DNA from: Fennellomyces sp. T-0311
Lineage: Eukaryota > Mucoromycota > Mucoromycetes > Mucorales > Lichtheimiaceae
Reading direction: 5' to 3'
NCBI GenBank assembly: GCA_025266875.1
Contig: JALLLT010000010.1
Span: 62,001 to 126,000 of the forward strand
DNA length: 64,000 nt
A program made the translations under genes and the position numbers. Every line of letters begins with the position of its first letter. The stretch's first letter is position 1. The notes under the pieces were generated by a model. It was not told the DNA's origin. It saw nothing but the letters and a program-made list of their open reading frames with translations, and did not search any database. Positions 1 to 13,607 of the stretch are shown here, piece by piece.

Positions 1-3000
1 AATGCGTGCGAGGGTATCGTTATCTGTTTGGTCGACTCGTTAGTACGTCCAGGGTCCAATCACATAATCTGCCACACGCTAACCTTGGGTGATACAGATC
101 CCGAATAGGCCCAAGACATGACGCATCATTCCTTTCATGTTGTCAAAGTAGAACGTGTATAGGTCAACGACGTTGCGCAGTGCCTCAATCATTGTAGTAG
201 ACACCCAGACACTGAGATCCTCAGGTGACATGTTGCGATGATGCACAGAGTTTGATTTCAAGTCATCAAACAAGGGGAAAACGATCTGTCGAGAAATGGT
301 TGTCCAGAACTCAGGGTGATATCGTGATCCGTGCTGTTTCAGCGTATCAAACAGATACTGCAGTGATCTAACGTCGCCAGTGAGTTTGCTCGTCTTTACC
401 CTGCACCCATCTTTCCGCAGACTTACCTCTTGCGCACTTCGACATCGTCGCTCTTCATGGTGACTTCTCTGAAACCAAAGAGAACGGCAAACCAGAATTT
501 GACCAAAAAGTCATCCTCTGATTGCACCGTCTGCGGGTTTGCGCTGTGTGCGTCAGTGATCTCAATCGTCTTATTCTTTTCCGCAATATCCAACATGCGA
601 GGAATGGTGTCCTTGATCATGTCCAGTGCCGGTAAGCTGCAGTTTTAACATCAGTCTACGAATGCTATTGCCCGAAAGATGGCGTACCTGATCTTTTGGA
701 ATTTCTTGTTCTTTGAAAACTCGGTCAGACATGAAATGTAATCCGGGAAGGTTCCGTTTGCCACAATGTCATTGAAGCGTTCATTGGTCACACTTCGGAC
801 AATATCAAATGTCATTTGGACAATTGATTCTATTGATATGCCACTTTTAGTGCGTTTGATTAGATATGCAAAATAAACCTTACCGGATGTTTCGCGAGCA
901 CCCGTGGAAAACACGGCAAGCATAGTTTTCCAGCCTGATCGGATGTTATGGGCCTTGGCAAGGATCATCTGCGATAAACAACGCAAAACCTGTTTTTTGG
1001 GAGCACGTGAATGAATTGTTTATGTTGCACGACAGCCAGGCACCTTAGATACCTACCATGTCCTTGATCGCAACTTCTGGATTGTTCGCTAGAACTTCCC
1101 GGAAAGGCATCAAAAAGTCCTTTTGAAACTTAAAGTGAGGCAACTCTTCCTTTTCAAGGAACTGCATCGACAGCTGTCGAAGAGAATCCAGTGCAAAGAA
1201 GGCAACGTTGAAATTCGATTGACAGGCAACCTTGTTGAAGTATTCACCCAACACTGCCCAGATGTTGGACCATTCCATACGGATACGGTTCATGTTGTAG
1301 TATGAGATTTCAACCAGCTTTTGCAAACTGTACATGCGTGGGTGCTCCAAGTGCGCCGACGACACAATTTCCTCCCACGAAGTCTTGCACAGTGCTTTGA
1401 CAAAATCAACGATGGCATCCTAGTCATTGGTGTAAGTTGTAGTCTTTCACAAACCATCCAATTGCACTTACGCCATTGAGATTAACCGTGGCAGTGAATA
1501 GCTTGTCAGCTGCCAATACAAGTGACTGAGAGCTACCTGCAGATGCTACCTCCTCGGTAACAGATAACTGTGTGGCTGTACGGGACAACTTGCGGGAGGA
1601 GTTAAAGGAAGATGAACGGCGGGAGAGATCGACAGAGCTCTTCGTCATTGTCGCTTGTTGCGGCGGGCGCTTAGTTGTAAAATCAGGCAAGGCACCTTGA
1701 TCAACGCCGCTGGTAATGAGTTGGAAGCGCTCCAGCTGACTGACGGTTGAGAGGATATCCTTCCAGCTTCCCTTGAGATAATTTCCGTCGACTGCTGCCA
1801 CCTCCAACAGTGTTCGAATAGCCTCGACGTTCTTTGGCTTCATCTCGTTCAAGTTGGATAAGAAGGTGAATTTGGTGAGGGTTGTGACAAATGCACCACG
1901 CTGAAGTTCAACATCTTCGGATTGAACGGTATGGAACAAGCAAATAATACGAATCGCGTTCTTGAAACCATCCAAGCAAAGCTGCACGGTATCCAAATCA
2001 TCTGACTCTTGAAGAGGTCCTGAGATACCAGCCAAGAAGGCCATCCAGCCAATTTCGAACATGGGACGCACATGCTCAATATGCGAAGCGCTGTAGAAGG
2101 TAATTGTCTCGTTTTCGCCAGCACGCCGTCGACTGGCAAGCATATTGCGGAACACGGCTTCGGTTTTCGAGCCCATCTCTTCTGTGGCGGCTTGATAGGC
2201 TTCGCGTCGCACATCGCGAGCAATACCGGCATTCACTAATGCGTTCTGCAGACCCGTCATGTTCAATGCACCACCAGGTGATGCGAACAGTGCCGCATGT
2301 TGCGCAGCCTCAACTTCGTCCTTGAGTTTGATTTCGTTGCCTTGAATCTCCTCGTAAATGCGTTCGAGAATTTCGATTTGGATATCAGCACCATCATCAA
2401 TGCCACGGTTATTTTTGATAAAGTCCTCCAGCGTCATTCGTTTCTTGATACGAGGGCTGTGCAGATCAGTATTGAGCATAATCACAGAGTAAGCCAGCAC
2501 GTATGCAGTTTCTATCATGGGCGGTGAGTACGTTGCAAAGCAAAACGATTCTAGCGAGGCATACCCGCATTGGCAAACACGGTCGGATTGAAATGGACAT
2601 AACGCTCGGCAAACTTCAACATGAAGCGATCGATCTTTTGACCTTCGCCGGGCAAACGGAATGTCTGGAGCAGATGACGCAATGCATCGACAAAGTTCAT
2701 GTTGCTAAAGTCCAACTCATCAATAAACGCATGCATGATGGCAACGTTATCTTGGTCACTAATCACGTTGGAAACATTAGATATCTTGCATAAATACTTT
2801 GCCTTGCTCCACTTACTGCTCGCCCAAATATTCACCAATCACGGTCTTGCTCAATCCCTCGGTGCTGAGCAGGAAGCGAGCAATGCTCTGGTGATCCGCC
2901 ATATCCAGAAAGCCATTGTGTGCCAACAATTGAAGACCCTTTTTGGGCTTCCAGTTGAATTGACGCACACCTTCCTGCAGTATTTGTTTTCGATGCTTCA

Positions 3001-5561
3001 AGTTTTCAAATTGCTCCGGATCGTCAAGCGGTGGTGACGTTGAAGCTCCACCGTTGCCATTGGTACCAGGATTGACAGATCCTCCAAGTGCCGGCGATCC
3101 AAGCCGAGCAGCAGAGGAGTTGCTATGACTAGTCAATCGATCCACAGATGGTCGGTGGTTTCGCAAATTGATATCTTCACTATCTCGTGGGGTATTTCCA
3201 GAGCTTTGATCATCATCTGTTCTCGATTCGGCCGAGACACTGACAGAACCGTTTGTGTACCAGCTCACGAGCGAGTGCAAGACAGCAACAAGACACTCAA
3301 GTGATCGGTAACGAATGGCCGATTCCGGAACAGGACCAGCATTGTTACTTTGCTTATCGTTGGACTGCACCGTATCTGTGGTCAAGGGAGGTGGTATCAT
3401 GACCGATTTGGAATGTTTTCCATGTGCAGGTGAAGAAATGGTGGCTGAAGAAGAGTGTGTATCGTGGTCCTTGCCGCCATGTGGCGAGGTGGAGTGGGTG
3501 GTCGTGATTTTGGATAGTATGTTGACCAATCTGCGGGGATAGTCAGCAAAAATGAAGCCATGAGCGATTGATTGTTCCCATACCGTTCGTAAATGTTGTC
3601 CAAGGACGCTTCGTCGCAATCATAGTTCAGATATATGTCGACCAGCGTTTGCGGATCAGAGCATATCCTCAGTACAATCTTCAGTAACGAATGCTTCTGT
3701 TGGAAAGACGCTGTGCGCATCTCTAGAATCCGCAAAAAGATTTCGCGGAAGAAGACCTCAACTTCTTTCTGCAATGGTTTTGCCGTTAACTAGAACGCTT
3801 CACACCAAGCTGCGTCTGTGCTTACCTTTAGGAAAACACGCAGGCTTTCCACCACCCGAGATAGGATTTCAAGCGTGATATCGAATACTTGAGGAACCAC
3901 CGAGAAAGCATTTCGGCCCAAGCTGGGGCACAGATATTGCTTGACTTCTTGGATGAATGGATTGACGCGGTGAACACCTGCTTCTGCTGAAGTCGCTGTG
4001 AAGACCACCGAAGGGGATGTAAAGACATTCATATGAGACGTCAAGATTGTCAAGATCAAATGCAATGACAGCAGCTTAGAACGCATGGAATATGATCGCA
4101 TGTCGTTACCCCTTCATCGCAAACGGTGTGTTAGCTATCCGAATCATCAGGGCTGTCCAGACACGTACCATTCTGATGAGATGGGTTTCTTGGACAGCTT
4201 GCACAATGCACGGAAAACGAGGATGGAGTCCTTGATATACAGATCTGTTTCCGTTTCTTCGGCAATTGTATCATGGATCTCATCATGTTCAAAGGAGCCT
4301 CGGCTCGTTGTGGCATCACTATCCCCAACGCTCAGTTTCCATGTTTTGCCATCCTGCATATCTAACTGTACCCTTCAGTGCCACCGTTTGCATGTGCATC
4401 ATCTCCGTCCTTTTCCGAAACCTCAGTTTCAGTCTTGCCATTGTTCTGCTGTTCCGATGCAGGTTGCTGCTTCTCAACTACTTTGGCAGAATCCACCTGT
4501 TCTTCCTGGAACACGTTTGCCGTATCATTCAAGAACTCTTCAGAATTGTCGTTTGCCCTTCCAGATGGAAGCTTCTGGTCCATTTCGCTGCGAGCCATGC
4601 TGGCCTCGACGATAATCTGCTCCCGATACGACGTGTCCTCCTCCTCTCCTTTCTTTTCGGACGACTCGTTTGAGGCTGTCTTTGAATCCGCCTTTTCATC
4701 ATGCATGGCTGTGGCATTTAGCGACGTCGTGCTTTGCGCACCAGTGTACACCGGTAATGAGTTGACTTTGATTCTTCTAAAGATATGGTCAACCATCTGG
4801 GTCAGCGTAATCTGGGCGATGTTCTGGTTGCCGCTGTTGCGCGAGAGTAAGAAGATGTTATATGTTGTTCGGACGGCCTTTAGCAGTGCTGACTGATGGA
4901 TTGGCGAGTTTGAGCTGTAAACGGCGTCTAGTAGTGTCTGCCCTGAAGCTTCAGTACGTGTGCATCTATGGCATCCCCTCCTTCCATGTGTACCTTGACA
5001 ATCTGCAATTGGACCTTTTCGTCCGTATCCTCTCCAATGAAACAATCGCAGATGCTATCTACCACCCGCTCCATCACTTGAGATTGCGTAGCTTCGTCCT
5101 CGATATCCGCCAGATAATTGTACGTGATAAACTTTCCCAAGCAGTCGAGTGAAATAGTCATCAAGTTGGCTGACCGCGTATCGATGGCTGCCTGCAGTGC
5201 GGAAAGAATCACTGTCGAACTGATGATACAAAGGTTATTGTACCATTCAAACCTTCTTTCGTTCAAACGACTTACCGAGTCTGGCCCTCCGGCGGGTCCT
5301 CGCTGTTCTTTAACATATCTGCAATAGAAGCCGATTAGCAAGACGATTACGAAGGGATGACCTTGCAATTTCCTTACTCTGGGCATTCTGGACGGCTTCT
5401 TTAAGTGTCTTATTCTTTCGCCCTTCTTTTGTATTGGCGATTTTTTCCAGGGCGTTCACCACGAATACAGCACTTGATGTTGCCTGGGATGATGTCATTG
5501 ACGTTCTCGTGGACGCCGGGGACGACAAATTATGCGATGATGCTGTAGGCGACGTTGCCAT
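1..5561 (-). CDS. SEC7: SEC7/BIG-type ARF guanine-nucleotide exchange factor (3' end outside window)
   Basis: Large multi-exon gene read from ATG at 5561 down to the left edge, so the C-terminus is missing. Such proteins load GTP on ARF GTPases at the trans-Golgi and drive vesicle budding. Visible parts in order: a Ser/Thr/Ala-rich start; a DCB-type helical region (about 5400-4900); an acidic Glu/Lys/Ser-rich linker (about 4700-4370); HUS-like segments (about 4100-3600); and the Sec7 catalytic domain (about 2990-2380). The catalytic glutamate finger lies in the motif VIGEYLGE near 2820-2840, and the domain ends with [18 protein letters not shown] near 2440-2490. Downstream exons resemble the HDS repeats of the Sec7/BIG family, for example [10 protein letters not shown] near 880-920. 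Exons are joined by short introns. No internal stop needs to be assumed. The Golgi large-GEF family is clear; the choice of SEC7 rather than GEA/GBF1 rests on the domain order and HDS similarity. Confidence 0.9.
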
Positions 5562-7084
5562 TGTAAAAAGCTCCTCGAGGGACTAGTCTTTTGCGCGCCA
5601 AGAACGAGTTGCTGTAATGTAATGCTTTAATAAGAGGTAGCCTCCCAATTCGTTCGTCAAAGGTGGCGTTCAGCGCGCGCGAAAGTTAGAAATCAACTTC
5701 AGGGCGGTATTAAATACACACGCTGAACAAGGGTTAAAAGAGACCAACAAGACTGAAGCAAGCTGAGGCTGTATAAATTAAAGGCACCCGGCAACACCTG
5801 CACAGACCAATCAGATTTTGATGCTTTTTGGAACGTATAGGGCTAATGGTTTAGCGTTGCCCCTTAATCCTCACTTTTGTCAATCATAATCGTTAGTAAT
5901 GGAAACAGGTCGATGCAATAACCTGCCATGATATTGCATTCATACGTGTATCAATTCATGTGTAACAGCATCCTATCTCTTCTCGCACTACATCATATCT
6001 TTGTCGTCATCCCTTCCGTTAGTACTTGGAAATGCGTGGATAAGGGCACGCTTCGTTGTTACGGCTGCAATACCGGTGCTATATGACAATAGACTTGGCT
6101 GCTTAAGTATGAGCTATTACTTACACTGACGTAACCTCAAGCCTGATAGAATGTCAATGGTGGTAGAATTCAGAATGCACACAGGATGTGTGAGAATAAG
6201 CGGAGGTCGGCAAAATGGGTTCCAGAGCAACGTTACACATGGCTTTCACTTTTTGACATTCGTTCAATAGTTTATTGTATAAGATATGAATTATGCTAAT
6301 TTCTTTGGGCTAATTCATTCTATGAGCAACTCAAAATAATTGACTGATTATCATCTTAACATACCACATAAACATACTCAATATAACTTTTAATTACATA
6401 TAGTCTCTGAACATTTTTATAGCACTGCAAAAAATCATTTTCTCCAAGCTGTACCTGACGATGCTCAAGGCCCTATTGCTCACATATATACGTATGTGCT
6501 CCGGAATATGTTCAGCATCCCATTGGTTGCTGCTAACATTATATTTACGTATCTGCACTGCCTATTACCGAAACGAACGGTCGGTACATCCCAACACCAC
6601 TTGTGGATGCCTGCTGATAAGAGGGATATGGATAGAAAGGCTGAAGAAGCATTTTAGTGTTTACGGTTTATACATATATGTAAATAGTATTTATAGATAC
6701 CCTTTACGATAAGAAATGTATTAATAGCCTTTCAAGGATTTAATATGCACACTTGTATCAACTGTATATCTTTGGTTGCTGAGAAGTACCCTTACATAAC
6801 TCCTTGTCTACTAGTATCCCGGACTTAAATTGAAAAGTATAAAATCAAAATGATAGCGACGAGCCATCATCGTTTTAGTTTTAATTGCGGTTTTTGGCTA
6901 TAATATTAGATAGCAACGTATTTATATTATCTACTACGGTTTTTCAATGATTGATAACTGGACTTGCGAAGTGAGCAATCACACCTCCAATATTCCAGTA
7001 CATTGAAACGCATGAAGTCAACAAATACGTTGATATCTCTTGAAGTACTTAAAATCTGCTCATTTCTTTTGCGACATCGTCTCA
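5562..7084. other. AT-rich intergenic region, no gene seen
   Basis: Holds the SEC7 5' leader and promoter close to 5562-5800, then AT-rich sequence with no open frame showing protein-like composition. The short frames present (for example plus 6461-6712) look random. No tRNA-like or repeat structure was recognised. Confidence 0.5.
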
Positions 7085-8860
7085 TCAGTTGCCATCTTGC
7101 GGGAGACCTTCCCATCTGCCGATTCCTATCTTTCGTAAGCGAGGCAAATCACGGACTGTTCGCTCAAGGAATCGTTTGAATAATGAGTCACTAGAGCCGA
7201 TGCCAAGGAACTCCAGCGGGCCATCACCATTCTTAAAACTTATCGCAAAACTCATTGTATCAAGTCTTGTAGTAGATGGACAATCGTAGATATGAAGGCA
7301 TGTAATGCTTTGATTTTTGCCACCGAGAATAAAATTACGTCGTCCATCGTCGCTTCGCTTAAGGATAACGTATGAAGCCCTGGATTGTTCATGATAATCT
7401 CCTAATCAAAGTTGTGCATTCCCCGCCCAGTCAATCTTCTGAATTTATGCATTTGCAATCTGCGTAGGCGTTGCAGCTTCTTTAGCACAACAAAGGTGGT
7501 ATCATCTATAATTGGAATATCGTCCAATGTAACGTCCACTAAGGAAGGGCAGTCTCCAATCCATTGTTTACGTGAGCCTTCGTTTCCAATTGAAAGGGTT
7601 AAAGACTTTAAGCTGAAGCTGTTGATATCTGAAATATGTCGCCAGTTCGGTGTTGGGACATTGTCGTGACGACCGTAGCCAATTTGGCCTACTTGGATAT
7701 GTGAGCTCCAGTAATTCAACAGTATTTATAAGTGGAACCATCATTGTGGCGATAGTCGCTGGATCCAGCAACTGGTAAGCGATTTTCAAGTGCTGCTTGC
7801 CAGACGAGTAAGGCTTTGGTCTTCACACTCTATGCAACTACGATGAGCGCGACTGAGATGAAGGCTTCGTAGAGCGGTACAGTGTTTGACGATTCCCAAC
7901 ACTTCAGCTGGCCTGCTCTTGCCTATATCAAGGTAGACGAGATATGGGGAAAAGTTGAAAAGCTTTTGGTTATGCATATCGCTGTAAATCGCATGGTTTT
8001 CCTTGTATCTCCTAATTACATGATCAGTGTAGATGCATTGAGTAATACGACAGAACCAAATGGGATTAAGCCTTTCTCCTCGGTCTGATGATATCCCAGA
8101 TGTTTCAGGTCGGGACAAGTCTCCAGCACGAAATGCAGCCGCAGAAGCGGTTGAGAAAGATAGTACATTGCAAGTTTGATATATCGCAAACTGTTTACTG
8201 CAAGGTCTAGAGTAAAGAAACCATTGTCTCGGGACCTTGAGCAATCATTAAGTTCTATAAAGGAAGGTTAATTTTTGGCAGCATAAAGGCAAGGAATAGA
8301 CTTACCAAAGACAACAAGGTTTTTACATTGTACATCGCATACTCAACATCTTCAAAGTCTCTAAATCCGTGTAGATCTAATCTCTGCAGATACGGCGATT
8401 TCATCCCATGGCGTAGCACATTCTAATATCCGCTTTTTTTTTTCATCCGTTGGAAATCGTCATGGACCGAGTTTGTTCTTGCAGATAAACACCCATTATG
8501 ATCTCGAGAATGGCCTCTATTGATGTGTCCATGATAGAGTTGGGATCTGTTGCTCGACGTCACTCTTGCAGTTGATGATCAAATGGTTACTATCATGCTT
8601 GACAACAACTATGTCTCTGTTGTAAATTTCGATTGCTTTGTTGCGCTTGTATTGCATCAGAAGCAGTTCTCCTGTACACCAATATCGTGGGCGATGGTGG
8701 TAATGATTCGATGAGCGCGTTGGCAATTTCATGTGCTCGGTCATATTTCTTGCTGTTTCCAAATTCTGCAGCCGCTTGCTCCAGTATCTGCACTGCTTTG
8801 TTTCGTAACGTCTGCATATCCTCCTATTGTGCTACGTAGGCATGTAGTCGAAGATCATGC
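7085..8860 (-). pseudogene. Decayed TPR / F-box / leucine-rich-repeat protein gene
   Basis: Read on the minus strand, this gives pieces of one protein in changing frames. A TPR-like start (about 8817-8690, with motif YDRAHEIANALIESL) shifts frame near 8680 into a second TPR helix (GELLLMQYKRNKAIEIYN, about 8670-8620). An F-box-like piece (EAILEIIMGVYLQEQTRSM, about 8520-8460) meets a stop near 8440. LRR segments follow: LDLHGFRDFEDVEYAM near 8380-8330, HCTALRSLHLSRAH near 7880-7840, CPSLVDVTLDDIPIIDDTTF near 7555-7490, and LPRLRKIGIGRWEGLPQ near 7140-7095. A stop at 7402 and another frame change near 7300 break the LRR part. TPR-F-box-LRR proteins of the Pof3/Dia2 type act as SCF ubiquitin-ligase substrate adaptors and are a large family in mucoralean fungi. 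With at least three disruptions this copy is very probably dead. Confidence 0.6.
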
Positions 8861-10888
8861 AACTGCGCTTGATATTGTTCGTATATATTATCAAATGTAT
8901 GCATCGTGTTCATAAGCGCACCGCCATAATCTCTTGACTCGAGTGACTAGGAAGCATGGTCGAACAAACGACCTCGCGTCTTCTTTGGACATCGCGTTTG
9001 CTCAAATTCATATAGAATTTTCCGCTGTGTCGTGTTTGACAGTACTGATGGCTTGGCTGTCATTTGGGTATATGAAACGATGGATCATGTTTCAGATCAA
9101 AGATGCGACTGGCAACTGTGAAGGTCAGATAAGGCAATACAAAATTGTCACCGAACATATAATTGATACTTTTAAGCATACCATTGCATTTTTTTGAACA
9201 GGGTCTTTGCTTCACTGTGTGATAAAAGAATACAAAGAGCATTAGAACAGGCAAAACTTTGCATTTGCCCGATTTGGTTTCGTTTCATTATCCGTGGGCA
9301 TCGTTATGCAGGAATGGAAGGAACCTCCATAGGATTATAGACATAAAAAATGTTGAGTTCGCTATTTGATTATTTTTTGCTCAGAAGACATTTATGCTTT
9401 TTTTTTTTACAAAGCTATCAAAGGAAAACGTAAGTACTATGAAATCGCGACCATATGGAAAAGGATCTTTCTTACGTTTATGATCTTATAGATGTTCAAT
9501 GAGCTCCCCGAATATAAATATCGGAAGTACAATGAGCTGTTTGTTTAAAACAGGTATGTCATATAGTGTTCGTTCAGGAAATAGAAGACTCTAACTTTTA
9601 CATATGTCGTCGTTGGATATTTACACCAAATATCGCAAAGTATTTATGAGTTCAACCACTGATGAGGAGGCACTGTGCGCAACCTTAAGTACTTTGCAGA
9701 GCACAAGGTGGAGCAAGTACAACGGGGTGAGAATGGGTCTTGCCAGCATTGGACCTCGCTAAGCTGGGAGCCGTGTCTGGTTGAGTTTTAGTGTTACCTG
9801 GTATAATTGAGACTTTTCAAAATCGTGATATATTGTTTTTCAATGAAATAAATAGACCCGCTTACATATAACCAGAAACTATATGCTTGTCGCATCTCCC
9901 TAAACATCAAATCCGGTAGTCTCACTTTAATACGTATCATTTTGTAGCGCCTTTGAAATAAAAGTTCATTGTTTTCAACTATTACTTCGCAGTAGTAGTT
10001 ACTTTCATAAAAAGCACATACATTTTTATATTTTAAAGTTGAGGTAGTCAACATAATTACAATGTCGCTCGACGCTTGACTCAGACTGACCCAGTGCCAT
10101 GCTCATTTCACTTACTGACCGTATACCTCGCATACAAGGTCACAAGATGAACAGCAGACTGATACTAAGTGAATATTCGTACACAGCACCGTACAGATCG
10201 ATTACCTTGCGTAAAGATAAACATCAAATAAAGTTGTGAGTAATTTTTACTTGACCACTCATCGATACCGCTTATCACTGGGAAAAAAGTATTTTAGATA
10301 GTCCAGCGGACGGACAAACCATGAACTTTCTTCTGCTTTTGTACGTAAAGATATTCTCCGTTAGGTTAACAAAAGCAAAATCGCATGGTTTTCAACAAGA
10401 CGGGAATTAGGTAACACATAGGCGGGTACCAGGCGGTGATTAAGCGGAAACCTAGGTGGAGATGGGGGCGTCCGTCTCCCTTAGTGGAATTCCAGGAACG
10501 TACGTAGAAACCGTCAGTGCCGGCTAAGTATGATGTGCGGCAGCGGACGAATCACACCATTGCACTTTTTACGCTCGCATATTTTAACACAACGCTTGCT
10601 GGTTCCATATATGATCCGCACAACTTTGGTGACACACATGATCTGAGCATTTACTGCAAACTTTATCTCTACAAGAAGCACATACTTTATGTGCTCTAGT
10701 AAACGGCATGGATGGAGCGTGTTTGTATATATTGCGTTTGCAAAATGTGAAGGGGAAAGCATTTCTGTATGCGAATATTACATATCAGTGTATGATAAAA
10801 TTATGTATATATAGAAAGATTGAGTGTATAATTACTGTATGGGAATCCTGTACATTACCATTATTACATATTCAGCTCTCACAAACCC
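8861..10888. other. Intergenic, no supported gene
   Basis: About 2 kb of AT-rich DNA between the LRR relic and the lipase 3' end. The short open frames (plus 8934-9197, minus 9060-9254, minus 9794-10054, minus 10514-10762) lack recognisable motifs and splice context. There is a GC-richer patch near 9660-9770 and another near 10410-10530; neither folds obviously into a tRNA or 5S RNA by eye. Confidence 0.4.
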
Positions 10889-13607
10889 TTATGCACCTTC
10901 ATGTTTGGTGGTAGTATGTTTCAGCATTTCCGTATCCACGGGATTCTCTCTCCTTGTGTTTTCCAGGATACCAGGTCCGCTTTCGCTTGATCTGCGATTA
11001 CTCAAACTATCGTTCAGCATAAGTGCCTCACGGGCTCGACGGAATGCAAGGTCAAAGTTGCTCGGCAAATGGTCAAGAATAATCGACCTTCGAATAATAA
11101 TTTCGCTAGAAACCCGTCGAGGGTCTGTTCTCTCAATAACTATCCGGGTATCATCACGTGGTGCAGGATCCACCCAAAATTGGTATACTTTGCCAGCTAC
11201 ATATAACTAAATAGGAGGATGAGTACCGACAAAAAAATATGTGTAATCCTGTACACATACCCTTGGGTTCTCTAATGATTCCAAGCACCGACGGCGAGCC
11301 TCGGAGATACGCTTAAAGGCATTATCCCATTCCTTTCCTTCCGGCTTGTCACTCCAGATCAATTGCCCGAATCCAAGATTTCGAGCTGCTTCCGCGCTTG
11401 CAAGAACTAATTCTTTGACGTCCATCATTGATCCATAACTCAGTTTGCTCACAACATCATCTGCAAACACAATGGATTGAATATGGTCCTAAGGATGTGT
11501 ATCTCGTTTAGTGTCATGATTTCTAATAGAACTATCGTTTTACGAACCTGATATCTTTCAGAGAGATTCAGACTTAAGCCGCAAGCAGGCGCATAACCGA
11601 AGCACTTTAATGTAAACTCTTCGCAGTGAGCTCCCTTGAATTCGTCAACAAAGTCGCGCAGCATGATGGTCAAAATAGCAGCTGCGGCAGCACCAAGACT
11701 ATGGCCAACAATATACAGAGCGTTTGTGGAATGCTCGTTGCAGTAAGCAACTAGTTGTGGTGCTACATTACGGAAAAACCATGTAGCAGCAGACTAGATA
11801 TAAAGCGTGTTAAAATTTTGTTTTGAACAAAACTACTCAAGTTCACGTGAATCGTACCTTCATGCCTTTGTGTACCAAACCGCCTCTCCATTGCTCATAT
11901 TCACAGACTAGATCCGTCATTGCATCAAATGCACTCTATTTGCCTTGGTTAACTCGAGAGAAAATAAACATAATAAAAGCTCGCCTTACCATGGTGCCAC
12001 GGATACACAAAACAATGGAGTTTGTCGGTCTGTCCAGGGCAATGTAATAGCTTGGTCTAAATGCACCGGCAGCGCGAAATTCGTATGCAAGAAGATCTTC
12101 TTTTGGAATGGATAGATGTTCCAGGATGGATAAAGCGTCCGAATGATCCCGCATAGCATCTGAAAAGTATCCGTTTCCTTTTCCGATAAAGTTGAGTCCC
12201 TTCCATCCGTACGATGCAACTGAAAACTTCCAAAAGTATGCAGGAAGCTCAATTTCCGACAAGTCCTCGATAACGTCCCATGTGCGATCTCGAGGCAAGT
12301 TTGCGTAAAACTTTTCCAGTACCGAGAAACCCGTCAGTATTTGGATATTTGACAGCTCAAAACCTTGGCCCTGATTAACTGTTAGATCGATCCCATCCGT
12401 AGTTACAATAAAAAAGACTTACAAATGCGGCAAGTAGTTTCAGAATGGCACGTAAAACCTGATTTGTCTCTTTGTTGGTGGTCCAAGAACCAATTGCGCT
12501 AAGGAGAGGGAACGGCTTCAAATTGTTTTCGTCATCTCCCAATATGTCCACGGTTTCTACCAGATCCCTGGTATCCTTTTCAGGCGGTGGATCGGGCTCG
12601 TGCGCCTCCAACCGAGAGTACGATGCTGACGAGCTAAAGGATGACGAACCGCTGCCCCGCCGAGGTAAACTAAACCATGACCGCCCCTTGCTTGGTGATC
12701 TCTTTGCTTTGATGCCATTCTGTTCGGGTTTTTCGTTTGCTTTTCTTTGCACATCTGCGTGTTGACGGAGACTTGCTAGACCAAGGTCGGCATCCTCGGA
12801 CTCACTTTCATCCGGGAAATCCAAGCCGTCATCCAGCAATGGCTTGACTGTATCTGAATCCTCTTCATATTTACGAAAACTAATGGCTGCTGCTTCCCTT
12901 TGCTGTTTAATTTGTCGACGGAATTCTTTTGCCAACTGGTCGTCAGAAACACCGTTTTCTTTGCTCATTGGGTTGAACTGTCGCAGCTTCTCCCGATGTT
13001 CGTCCGACTCTTTGTTCTCTTCGCTGGGCTCCTGATACATATACGCGATCTTGGCCTGCAGTGCACCCACATTGGCTTGCATGGTCTTGACTCGTCCTAC
13101 ACGAGAGCTGGCTCCCGTTGAAAGTTGTTTATCCCACACTTCGTAATAATTGGTGAATGTTGTCGGCATCCCTTGAAGGTTCCGTAGTCGAACTTCTGCA
13201 CGTCCCACATGCTTGTCCGGCAAGAGCATATAAGAATCGTATAGATCCATCTGGATCGTATTGAACAGTTGTGCGTGGAACGTCACCGTGAACTCAAAAC
13301 TCTCGTGCCATCGACCTTGAGGATATTCGGATACAGACGTTTGAAACGTTTGCTCTAGCAACCCATGTCAATCGCCAGCTTGCTTCCTCGGATACCTTTT
13401 TATCTTCAAATTACCTCCCATCGTTATAATAACGTACGGTCGTTTCACGGGTACATTGAGGTAGCAGTTGAATATCTGAATCTATACCGGAATTTTAACA
13501 TGAACGCGATCGATGAGCGAATGCAATGAACTTACTCTCAGTTTTCCGGGCTGAACCGGGTACGAAGCGACGGAATGCTGTGATTCGGGTCGTGGAGAAA
13601 GCGACAT
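10889..13607 (-). CDS. C2-domain plus class-3 lipase (diacylglycerol-lipase-like)
   Basis: ATG at 13607 opens a short exon (MSLSPRPESQHSV...). A second exon encodes the first C2 strands (IFNCYLNVPVKRPYVIITMG). The third, large exon (about 13351-12420) completes a C2 domain and a long Ser/acidic linker. In the splices checked, the junction between exons 2 and 3 recreates codon GAG in phase. Downstream exons hold an alpha/beta-hydrolase: YYIALDRPTNSIVLCIRGT (about 12050-11990) before the nucleophile elbow GHSLG (about 11705-11690), then FADDVVSKLSYGS (about 11470-11430), which carries the expected catalytic Asp. The C-terminal exon ends at 10889. Class-3 lipases of this layout resemble animal sn-1 diacylglycerol lipases and fungal homologues; the C2 domain suggests Ca/phospholipid-dependent membrane docking. 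The substrate is inferred, not shown. A frame runs through all exons without a stop. Confidence 0.82.

Noticed and set aside
9660..9785. GC-richer patch as a possible 5S rRNA or tRNA
   Set aside because: No A/B-box pair, no acceptor stem and no match to 5S landmarks by eye.
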